5,326 bases of DNA from JABCPE02 sp963520725 (GTDB taxonomy: Bacteria > Bacteroidota > Bacteroidia > Flavobacteriales > Weeksellaceae), in NCBI GenBank assembly GCA_963520725.1, contig CAUQSG010000090.1:1-5326 (forward strand). Reading direction: 5' to 3'. The notes under the pieces were generated by a model, which had not been told where the DNA came from, ran no database searches, and saw only the letters and a list, made by a program, of their open reading frames with translations. Positions 1 to 5,326 of the stretch are shown piece by piece; positions within the stretch are counted from its first letter, which is position 1, and each line of letters starts with the position of its first letter. A program made the translations under genes and the position numbers.

Positions 1-412
1 CGCCAAGGCCTTTCACATCGTGAGATTGGTAAATATTTTCATTGTCATCCGCAGAAACTCCTGCTTTCACAGATTCATGCGGAATATTTGGAATAAGATA
101 CAGAATTTCTGTAAGTTTCTCTTCTATTTCGTTTAGTTTCTGCTGAAGGTCTTTGCTTGCCTCTTTATACTGAGCTGTTTTTTGCTTTGCATTTTCGGCC
201 TCTTCTTTTTTCCCTTCTTTCATCAAAAGCCCTATTTCCTTAGAAATTTTGTTGATTTCAGCCAGCTGGGAATCCATATCAAACTGAACTTTTTTTCTTT
301 CATCATCCAGCGAAATAGCGCTATCCACCAACTCCAAATCTTTGAAATTTCTCTTTTTAAGCCCTTCTAAAACTCTATTTCTATGTTCTTTTAAAAAATT
401 AACTTGTAACAT
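1..412 (-). CDS. serS: Seryl-tRNA synthetase, N-terminal part (cut by window edge)
   Basis: This is the N-terminal 137 codons of cytoplasmic seryl-tRNA synthetase, which charges tRNA-Ser with serine (and tRNA-Sec where present). The class II catalytic core lies outside the window. Translating the minus strand from ATG at 412-410 gives MLQVNFLKEHRNRVLEGLKK at the N-terminus. Next come the LDDERKKVQ segment (about 35-43) and a long charged region (about 40-105) that forms the antiparallel coiled-coil arm contacting the tRNA variable loop. The family hallmark IPNIPHESV follows at 107-115, then a DDNE motif at 122-125, just before the catalytic domain. The reading frame is open to the window edge. 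The start fits the family N-terminus and sits 24 bases downstream of a perfect TAnnTTTG box. Identification rests on the family motifs and is strong; only completeness is unknown. Confidence 0.95.
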   Translation of the reverse strand, partial: MLQVNFLKEHRNRVLEGLKKRNFKDLELVDSAISLDDERKKVQFDMDSQLAEINKISKEIGLLMKEGKKEEAENAKQKTAQYKEASKDLQQKLNEIEEKLTEILYLIPNIPHESVKAGVSADDNENIYQSHDVKGLG

Positions 413-436
413 TTTTAAGAAAATTTAAATTTTTCA

Positions 437-444
437 CAAATGTA
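437..444 (-). promoter_or_regulatory. Probable serS promoter, Bacteroidota -7 box
   Basis: Read on the minus strand the bases are TACATTTG, a perfect match to the Bacteroidota primary-sigma -7 consensus TAnnTTTG. Transcription would start near position 431, giving a leader of roughly 18 bases before the serS ATG at 412. I see no good -33 TTG element at the usual spacing; that region overlaps the end of the upstream lipoprotein gene (stop at 468-470). The box suggests that serS has its own promoter even though it lies downstream in the same direction as ansB and the lipoprotein gene. Confidence 0.55.
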
Positions 445-467
445 AGCATTATAGATTAAAAATCCGC

Positions 468-875
468 TTAATTAGAATATTTTTCAGATTTTGAATTTTT
501 ATCAGAAATATCTTTCTCTTCTAACCATATAGATTCATCATTAGTAGTTATTTTTCCTGTATTGGCATTTATCCAAACACCAAAAACAGCCACTTTTTTC
601 TCAATCAAATTATGAAAAGAATATACATAATGATCATCAATAATTAGGGTTGGAGAAAGAAAAGTTTCATCATAATTCAAATCCTTAATTTTTTTCCTAT
701 CATATAAATATTTGACATATAGGTCATTAGCTTCTTTGACACTAATTTTATATTTCTTTTCTTGAATAATTTCCATAGAATATGGAAAAACTTCATGATT
801 TTTTAAATAATTCTCACTTGGATTACAACCCAATAACAATGTAATAAGTGGTATTTTAATAATTATTTTTTGCAT
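468..875 (-). CDS. Small lipoprotein of unknown function, PepSY-like fold possible
   Basis: The product is a 135-residue predicted lipoprotein. It has Lys3 and Lys7, a short hydrophobic core (8-15) and a lipobox LLGC with the lipidated cysteine at 17, so the mature protein would be membrane-anchored in the envelope. The mature part has a helix-like segment (about 43-62, ISVKEANDLYVKYLYDRKK) followed by strand-like segments. It ends with YVYSF (83-87) and VFGVWINANTGKI (97-109). A final 'V/I-x-A-x-TGKI' strand after a helix recalls PepSY-type domains and also some NTF2-like immunity proteins; this is a weak resemblance, not an assignment. The tail (118-135) is rich in Lys, Ser and Asp. The start lies 12 bp after the ansB stop with an A-rich leader and no Shine-Dalgarno, so co-transcription with ansB is likely. 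By hand count the gene is only about 25% GC (89 of the 360 bases at 481-840), far below ansB. I do not recognise a named family. Confidence 0.8.
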   Translation of the reverse strand: MQKIIIKIPLITLLLGCNPSENYLKNHEVFPYSMEIIQEKKYKISVKEANDLYVKYLYDRKKIKDLNYDETFLSPTLIIDDHYVYSFHNLIEKKVAVFGVWINANTGKITTNDESIWLEEKDISDKNSKSEKYSN

Positions 876-887
876 TTTTATTTTTGA

Positions 888-1940
888 CTAATATTCATTA
901 AAATACTTTTGAATCTGCTTCCAATCTTTTGTTCTGGTAAGCGCCAGCATGAGCAGAACTCTGGATTTCTGCGGATTGAGCGATTGCGAAGCCACAAAGT
1001 GATATTTCGCATCCTCCACTTCTGCATCTGGTGTCGTAGCGCCTGTGGAAACCCGCGAAGAGCGGACTATCTGAATGCCCTGTTTTTGGGCTTTTACAGC
1101 CAAATCAAAATTAGTGTGATACAAATTTCCATTCCCTACACCAGCATAAATGATTCCATCATATTTCGCATCAATAAAGGCTTTCATCGGAAGTTCTGAA
1201 GCATTGGCATAGCCATAGACTATCCCTACTTTTGGCAGGGAAGTCAGCGACGCCACATCAAAAACTGATTTTGTAGTATGCAGATTTTGAGGCGTTTTAC
1301 TGAAATAAACTTTTCCATTATGAATATAACCTATTTTGCCAGAATTCGCTCCTATAAAGGTTTCTACAGCAGTCGTATGGTGTTTTATCACATCTTTGGC
1401 ATCGAGGATATTTTCATTCATCACCACGACCACGCCTTTATTTCCTGTGTTTTTATCAGATGCAGCGACCACAGCATTATACAAATTAAGCGGCCCGTCT
1501 GCACTGATTCCTGTGGAAGGGCGCATAGCACCTACCATCACCACTGGTTTAGAACTATGAACTGTAAGATTCAGGAAATAAGCCGTTTCCTCCATCGTGT
1601 CTGTGCCGTGGGTAACCACTACTCCATCATAGCCTTCCTTGTTTAGGATTTCGTTTATTCTTTTTGCTAATTTGAGCCAAATCTCATCGTTCATATCCTG
1701 AGAGCCTATTTTCACTAACTGCTCGCCGCTTACTTGGGCTACTTGGTGAATTTCTGGAACGGCCTGTAACAGCTCATCGATGCCCCTGGCTCCTGCTTTG
1801 TAGCTGCTTTCGGTAGAGGATTTGCTCACTCCTGCAATGGTTCCACCTGTGGCTATAATTCTGATTTTCGGTTTTTGTGCAAAAAGCAAAGCCGAAATTT
1901 GAAGAATAAAAATTAAAATTATTTTAGATTTTAGTTTCAT
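888..1940 (-). CDS. ansB: Type II (periplasmic) L-asparaginase
   Basis: This enzyme hydrolyses L-asparagine to aspartate and ammonia, often with some glutaminase activity. A signal peptide (1-21, ending SALLFA before Gln22) points to export to the periplasm. The rest aligns nearly end to end with E. coli AnsB from memory. The first catalytic motif is ATGGTIAG (30-37) with nucleophile Thr34, and the flexible-loop Tyr is Tyr47. Substrate-binding Ser80-Gln81 lie in GSQDMN. The second motif HGTDTMEET (111-119) carries Thr113 and Asp114, the catalytic Lys is Lys186, and Asn272 and Glu307 (DAEVEDAKY) match intersubunit active-site positions. All key residues are present, and 350 residues is normal length for this type with its signal peptide. 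There is no cysteine anywhere, so the disulfide of the E. coli enzyme is absent. The gene leads a probable two-gene unit with the lipoprotein downstream and is divergent from the DUF5686 gene. Many Bacteroidota annotations call this gene ansA; the signal peptide and motifs favour type II. Confidence 0.96.
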   Translation of the reverse strand: MKLKSKIILIFILQISALLFAQKPKIRIIATGGTIAGVSKSSTESSYKAGARGIDELLQAVPEIHQVAQVSGEQLVKIGSQDMNDEIWLKLAKRINEILNKEGYDGVVVTHGTDTMEETAYFLNLTVHSSKPVVMVGAMRPSTGISADGPLNLYNAVVAASDKNTGNKGVVVVMNENILDAKDVIKHHTTAVETFIGANSGKIGYIHNGKVYFSKTPQNLHTTKSVFDVASLTSLPKVGIVYGYANASELPMKAFIDAKYDGIIYAGVGNGNLYHTNFDLAVKAQKQGIQIVRSSRVSTGATTPDAEVEDAKYHFVASQSLNPQKSRVLLMLALTRTKDWKQIQKYFNEY

Positions 1941-1960
1941 GAAAAGTTTGATTTATTTGG

Positions 1961-1968
1961 TAAATCTA
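1961..1968 (-). promoter_or_regulatory. Possible ansB promoter, near-consensus -7 box
   Basis: On the minus strand the bases read TAGATTTA, matching TAnnTTTG at every fixed position except the last. It ends 20 bases upstream of the ansB ATG, similar to the geometry of the serS box. The -33 position falls in an AT-only stretch with no clear TTG. No better candidate is visible upstream of ansB, but the AT richness makes a chance match plausible. Confidence 0.35.
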
Positions 1969-1973
1969 ATCAA

Positions 1974-1993
1974 TATTTTTAATTCTAAAAATA
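1974..1993. repeat. AT-only palindrome in the divergent promoter region
   Basis: TATTTTTA (1974-1981) is perfectly inverted as TAAAAATA (1986-1993) around the loop ATTC. A second, non-concentric inverted pair, AAATCTA (1962-1968) and TAGATTT (1992-1998), overlaps it. The palindrome lies between the two putative -7 boxes, over the -13 to -33 zone of the ansB promoter. It could be a dimeric regulator site. It lacks a GC stem and a following T run in the right place, so I do not call it a terminator. In DNA this AT-rich it may be chance. Confidence 0.3.
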
Positions 1994-2022
1994 GATTTTA
2001 GCCTTTTCAAATATTTTTTTAA

Positions 2023-2030
2023 TACTTTTG
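2023..2030 (+). promoter_or_regulatory. Probable promoter of the DUF5686-prmA-wbqC-like operon
   Basis: TACTTTTG is a perfect TAnnTTTG -7 box ending 20 bases before the ATG at 2051, which implies a leader of about 14 bases. The -33 region (about 1996-2005) is T-rich without a clean TTG. This is the only convincing promoter for the three plus-strand genes, whose internal gaps of 9 and 10 bp leave no room for others. Confidence 0.55.
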
Positions 2031-2050
2031 CCTCTTAATCATTTTCTAAA

Positions 2051-4348
2051 ATGCTGAATTCTAAAAAATTATTGCTTACAGGAGCTCTATTTATGGGGTT
2101 GTCCTCTTATGCACAAGAAGACGAAGACAATACAGATGGTTCTAAAAAAATAGAAGCCGTAGTCATCTCTAAAAAGAAGAAAAAAAAGTATAAAAATCCA
2201 GCCCATGAGATTTTAGCAAAATTGGTTGCAAAAAAACACATCAACAATCCTGACAACCTAAAATCATACTTCTCTGAAAATCAGTCCCGTATGGAGATAG
2301 CATTTAGCAGTCTTGGGGATAAGTTTCAGAATACAAAGGTCTACAAGGATTTGAAACAGGTAATGGAATCTTCCAAAGACAGTCTGGGGAATGATGTGGC
2401 GCTTCCTATTTTTATTACAGAAAATATTTCGGATTTTTATTATCAAAAAAGTCCTGAAAAGCGCGCCGAAATCATCAAAAAAACTAAAGTAGACGGAGTC
2501 GGAATAGAGGACAATGCCATGTTTTCCCAGTTGATGAGTTCTACTTTCATCAAATATAATTTCTACAATAATTATATTCATATTTTAGACAAAAACTTCA
2601 TCTCGCCACTGAACGATAATTTCACTTCAAACTATGATTTTGAGCTGGTGGACAGAGATTTTCAAGTGAATGAAAATGGATATTATAAAATCAACTTTAA
2701 ACCTAAAAGAGCCTCAGATTTGGCTTTTGAAGGGACTTTATTGATTTCGCACAGCAATTATTCACTTTTCAGAATTACAGCGAAAATAGGTTCTGCGGCG
2801 AACCTGAACTTTATCAACAACATTGTAGTAGACCAAGAGCTTGAAGAAGTGGGCGATTCTGAAATACACATGCCTGTAAAGTCCCTCGTTACGCTGGAAA
2901 CCGCGAAACTGGGCAAAAACGGAATGGCTGGGATTTTAAAATATCATGTTTCGAGCAAAAAAATAAAAATCAACCAAGATTTTGACCAAAAAATATTCAG
3001 CAAACCTATCACTGTCCTTCCTAATGCAAACGACAAAGATGAGGAATATTGGGAAAAGAACAGACACGAACCGATAACGGAAAGAGAACAAAAAGTCTAT
3101 GCAATGATAGACGAAGTCAAAAATCTCCCTTCGGTGAAGTCTTACATAGATGTTTTAGAAATTATCCTTAGAGGCTATTATGAGGCAGGAAAATTTGATT
3201 TAGGACCAATACTCTACACAGCTGGATATAACGATGTGGAAGGATTCAGGCTGAGAGCAGGATTTAGAACCAATCATAAATTCAGTAAAAAATGGATATT
3301 CAGCGGGTATTTGTCTTATGGATTTAAGGACAGAGAGTTCAAATACGGCGGTGTTATAGATTACATTATTTCACGAGATCCATGGACACAGGTGGGAATT
3401 TCTGCCCTGCATGATTTAGACCAAGTGGCGCTGCAGTATGGTAACTTTTTACTTAAGAATAAAAATGCGATTTTTGATGCGTTTTCCAAAAATGGTGATA
3501 TGCTGATAAGAAAACCTTTCTGGAAGAATAATTATGAAATCTATTTTCAAAGGGATTTTGTAAACTCTATCACTCAGAGGTTTACCCTTAGACATTCTAC
3601 TTTTGACCCATTGTTTGATTCGTCTTATATCAATTACACAGATGAGCATGGGAATGTTTTTAATAATTTCAAGACCACTGAAATGATTTCTGAAACTCAG
3701 TGGAAAATGGGAAGAAAAGCCCTGCAGTCCGATAAAAACAAGCAGGTAATAATGAATAACAATTTTACTCCTACGGTTACTTTCAGGTTTACACATGCCT
3801 TTAAGGGAATTATGGGAAGTAATTTTGAATACAATAAAATCTATCTAAATGTCCAGCAAAAAATCCCTATGGGAATTTTAGGACAGGGTAATTATTCTCT
3901 CACAGCAGGGATTATCCCAGACCGAGTTCCTTTTCCTCTTTTGGAAAACCATTTAGGAAATGAGTTTGTATTTTACAACAGGAATTCATTTAACATGATG
4001 CGTTTCTTTGAATTTACAAGTAACAGATTTGTTTCCCTGCAATATACTCAATACTTAGAAGGCTTGATTACCAACAGGTTACCTTTAATTAAAAAATTAA
4101 ATTGGAGAAACCACCTGACTTTCAATTATTTGATAGGAGATTTGGAGGAAAGATTCAATGCAAATGGTGCATTAAACGGCCTAAATGGAAAGCCTTACAT
4201 AGAAGTCGGCTATGGTTTTTCTAATATTTTTAGATTTTTACGAGTAGATTTTGTGCATAGACTTACTCATTTGCATAATACCAGCTCCGTTTTCGAAACC
4301 AATCCGCCTAAATTCAGCATAAAAGTTTCGGCTCAAATAAGATTATAA
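2051..4348 (+). CDS. DUF5686 family protein, predicted outer-membrane beta-barrel
   Basis: The 765-residue product belongs to the DUF5686 family, widespread in Bacteroidota and without a settled function. A signal peptide (1-21, GLSSYA before Gln22) is followed by an acidic linker (23-30) and KIEAVVIS (33-40). A run of six lysines (41-46) leads into the conserved YKNPAHEIL start of the family region (47-55). Family-like segments include YWEKNRHEPITERE (333-346), LRGYYEAGKFDLGP (373-386), VEGFRLRAGFRT (396-407), SYGFKDREFKYG (422-433), FNMMRFFEFTSNRF (647-660) and KKLNWR (681-686). From about 380 onward the sequence alternates polar and hydrophobic residues like barrel strands. It ends in an amphipathic strand, KFSIKVSAQIRL, so an outer-membrane barrel is inferred. 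Many relatives carry an N-terminal carboxypeptidase-regulatory-like domain of about 80-100 residues; here only the short KIEAVVIS piece stands where that domain would end. The start follows a perfect -7 box and an A-rich leader (CTAAAATG). First gene of the operon with prmA. Confidence 0.9.
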   Translation: MLNSKKLLLTGALFMGLSSYAQEDEDNTDGSKKIEAVVISKKKKKKYKNPAHEILAKLVAKKHINNPDNLKSYFSENQSRMEIAFSSLGDKFQNTKVYKDLKQVMESSKDSLGNDVALPIFITENISDFYYQKSPEKRAEIIKKTKVDGVGIEDNAMFSQLMSSTFIKYNFYNNYIHILDKNFISPLNDNFTSNYDFELVDRDFQVNENGYYKINFKPKRASDLAFEGTLLISHSNYSLFRITAKIGSAANLNFINNIVVDQELEEVGDSEIHMPVKSLVTLETAKLGKNGMAGILKYHVSSKKIKINQDFDQKIFSKPITVLPNANDKDEEYWEKNRHEPITEREQKVYAMIDEVKNLPSVKSYIDVLEIILRGYYEAGKFDLGPILYTAGYNDVEGFRLRAGFRTNHKFSKKWIFSGYLSYGFKDREFKYGGVIDYIISRDPWTQVGISALHDLDQVALQYGNFLLKNKNAIFDAFSKNGDMLIRKPFWKNNYEIYFQRDFVNSITQRFTLRHSTFDPLFDSSYINYTDEHGNVFNNFKTTEMISETQWKMGRKALQSDKNKQVIMNNNFTPTVTFRFTHAFKGIMGSNFEYNKIYLNVQQKIPMGILGQGNYSLTAGIIPDRVPFPLLENHLGNEFVFYNRNSFNMMRFFEFTSNRFVSLQYTQYLEGLITNRLPLIKKLNWRNHLTFNYLIGDLEERFNANGALNGLNGKPYIEVGYGFSNIFRFLRVDFVHRLTHLHNTSSVFETNPPKFSIKVSAQIRL

Positions 4349-4357
4349 TTTAGTAAA

Positions 4358-5188
4358 ATGCAAAAATACCTTGAACTTAATATAAAAATAGAACCGCTCC
4401 AGCCGTGGAACGAAATCCTAATGGCGGAGCTGATAAACATTGGTTTTGACAGCTTTACGGAAGAAAATGACGGTATTCTGGCGTATGTTCCAGAGGAATC
4501 TTTCAGCGAAGATGAACTAAAAAATCTTTGGCTACTGAGCCATGATGAGGTTAAAATTTCCTACACTATTCAGGAAATGCCCAATATCAACTGGAATGAG
4601 GAATGGGAAAAGAATTTTTCGCCCATAAATGTAGAAAACAAAGTCCTTATCCGCGCGGAATTTCACGAAAGCCAAAACACGCCGTATGAAATCATCATTC
4701 AGCCCAAAATGTCCTTCGGAACGGGGCATCACGCCACTACTTACCTGATGATTCAGCAGATGCTGGATATGGATTTCGGTGGAAAAAAAGTGCTGGATAT
4801 CGGCTGCGGGACTTCTATTTTGGCGATTTTTTCAAAGCTAAAAGGCGCAGAGGATGTTTTAGCCATTGATATCGATGAATGGGCAGTAGAAAACTCCAAA
4901 GAAAACGCGGAAAGAAACCAAATGAATTTCCGTATAGAACAAGGAACAGCGGAAAATCTTGGAAAGGAAAATTTTGATATTATTTTAGCGAATATCAACC
5001 GAAATATTTTGATTTCGGATATTCCTACTTATGTTTCGGTTTTGAACAATGGCGGAAAACTCCTGCTTTCAGGGCTTTGCTTCTTCGATGCCAATGATAT
5101 TTTGGAAGTCTGCACAAAGCATGATTTAGTTCTGAAAAACCAAGTTCAAAGAGAAGAATGGGTAAGCCTTCTTTTAGAAAAACCTTAA
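4358..5188 (+). CDS. prmA: Ribosomal protein L11 methyltransferase
   Basis: PrmA uses S-adenosylmethionine to methylate ribosomal protein L11 (the N-terminal amine and lysine side chains in E. coli) in the cytoplasm. The 276-residue product is close to the usual length. The N-terminal substrate-recognition domain (about 1-75) is followed by the linker motif INWNEEWEKNFSPI (77-90), matching the family's W-x-x-x-W pattern. The catalytic domain shows PKMSFGTGHHATT (116-128), the family's signature loop. SAM-binding motif I is VLDIGCGTSILAI (145-157), with the acidic ribose-binding strand AIDIDEWAVENSKENAE (169-185). LANINRNIL (210-218) corresponds to the catalytic N-x-(I/L) motif IV, and GGKLLLSGL (232-240) closes the fold. 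ATG lies 9 bp after the DUF5686 stop with an AGTAAAATG leader, so translation probably depends on the shared transcript. Nothing is truncated. L11 methylation is generally dispensable in bacteria studied, so its operon with envelope genes need not imply a shared pathway. Confidence 0.95.
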   Translation: MQKYLELNIKIEPLQPWNEILMAELINIGFDSFTEENDGILAYVPEESFSEDELKNLWLLSHDEVKISYTIQEMPNINWNEEWEKNFSPINVENKVLIRAEFHESQNTPYEIIIQPKMSFGTGHHATTYLMIQQMLDMDFGGKKVLDIGCGTSILAIFSKLKGAEDVLAIDIDEWAVENSKENAERNQMNFRIEQGTAENLGKENFDIILANINRNILISDIPTYVSVLNNGGKLLLSGLCFFDANDILEVCTKHDLVLKNQVQREEWVSLLLEKP

Positions 5189-5198
5189 TCCAAATAAA

Positions 5199-5326
5199 AT
5201 GCAAACTGTCTTATTACCAATATTTTACCTCCCTCCTATTTCTTGGTTTTCTGAATTTTGTAATTCGGAAAATCAGATTATTTTGGAGCAGGAGGAACAT
5301 TTCCCAAAGCAGACCTACCGAAATAG
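5199..5326 (+). CDS. WbqC-like family protein, N-terminal part (cut by window edge)
   Basis: An open frame begins with ATG 10 bp after the prmA stop (leader CCAAATAAAATG, A-rich) and runs to the window end for 42 codons plus two bases. The start reads MQTVLLPIFYLPPISWFSEF, and the segment EEHFPKQTYRN (32-42) is followed by the first two bases of what is probably another Arg codon. The pattern 'LLP.FY.P...WF.....' followed by '(H/N)F.KQTYRNR' is characteristic of WbqC-like proteins (Pfam WbqC). That family is named after a gene in an O-antigen cluster and its biochemical function is not established. In Bacteroidota the family is often found as a single housekeeping-like gene outside polysaccharide clusters. 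The frame, the tight spacing and the motif support a real gene in the same operon. It was probably overlooked by simple ORF finding because no stop lies in the window. Confidence 0.8.
   Translation, partial: MQTVLLPIFYLPPISWFSEFCNSENQIILEQEEHFPKQTYRN

Noticed and set aside
182..370. Plus-strand 62-codon open frame with many Phe
   Set aside because: It is antisense to serS, and its Phe/Leu-rich content mirrors the Lys/Glu-rich coiled-coil codons of that gene.
420..433. Palindrome AAAATTTAAATTTT as a terminator or operator
   Set aside because: It is AT-only, has no loop separate from the stem and lies in a very AT-rich gap. It is too weak to call a terminator and not specific enough to call an operator.
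909..1646. Plus-strand open frames of 74-122 codons within 909-1646
   Set aside because: They lie antisense to ansB, which has complete family motifs. Their products are rich in Cys, His, Arg and Ser without recognisable domains, as expected for shadows of a real gene.
1941..2050. Small RNA or riboswitch in the divergent intergenic region
   Set aside because: The leaders implied by the -7 boxes are only about 15 bases, and no GC-containing stem is present.
2264..3796. Minus-strand open frames at 2264-2581 and 3449-3796
   Set aside because: Both are antisense to the continuous DUF5686 frame and have no family motifs or plausible translation start context.
4349..4357. Possible terminator or promoter between the DUF5686 gene and prmA
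   Set aside because: Nine bases cannot hold either, and no stem-loop is seen in the flanking coding ends.
4532..4998. Minus-strand open frames at 4532-4732 and 4753-4998
   Set aside because: Both are antisense to prmA, including its invariant SAM-binding and FGTG motifs, and show no independent coding evidence.
1..5326. Defence, toxin-antitoxin or mobile system
   Set aside because: All frames are accounted for by housekeeping or envelope genes. No transposase, integrase, nuclease or terminal repeats are visible. The NTF2-like immunity resemblance of the lipoprotein is too weak, and no toxin gene lies beside it.

Overview
The window looks like ordinary chromosome from a Bacteroidota genome, most likely Flavobacteriales of the Chryseobacterium/Weeksellaceae type. 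The signs are low GC with A/T-ending codons, genes preceded by A-rich leaders instead of a GGAGG Shine-Dalgarno, perfect or near-perfect TAnnTTTG -7 promoter boxes, a DUF5686 outer-membrane-type protein (a family typical of this phylum), and exported proteins whose predicted cleavage sites are Ala|Gln. The exact genus cannot be fixed from the sequence alone.

Layout. The left part (1-1940) is transcribed on the minus strand in the order ansB (type II, periplasmic L-asparaginase), a small very AT-rich lipoprotein gene of unknown function starting 12 bp after ansB, then serS (seryl-tRNA synthetase). serS is cut by the left window edge and appears to have its own promoter. A 110-bp divergent intergenic region (1941-2050) follows, with a likely promoter for each side and an AT-only 8-bp-stem palindrome. 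The right part (2051-5326) is transcribed on the plus strand as a tight operon: a DUF5686 protein (signal peptide plus C-terminal beta-rich region), prmA (ribosomal protein L11 methyltransferase) after 9 bp, and a WbqC-like gene after 10 bp, cut by the right window edge.

How the genes work together. ansB would release aspartate and ammonia from asparagine in the periplasm. The lipoprotein is probably co-transcribed and would sit in the same envelope compartment, but no functional link can be shown. The plus-strand operon mixes an outer-membrane protein, a translation-factor modifier and a protein family linked to surface polysaccharide loci. This looks like co-expression of housekeeping functions, not a single pathway.

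There is no stretch over 300 bases without a gene. I see no tRNA, rRNA, CRISPR array, insertion sequence, phage or defence gene, and no convincing intrinsic terminator. I found no evidence of a new multi-gene system. The least explained items are the lipoprotein, the domain-reduced DUF5686 protein and the palindrome in the divergent promoter region.
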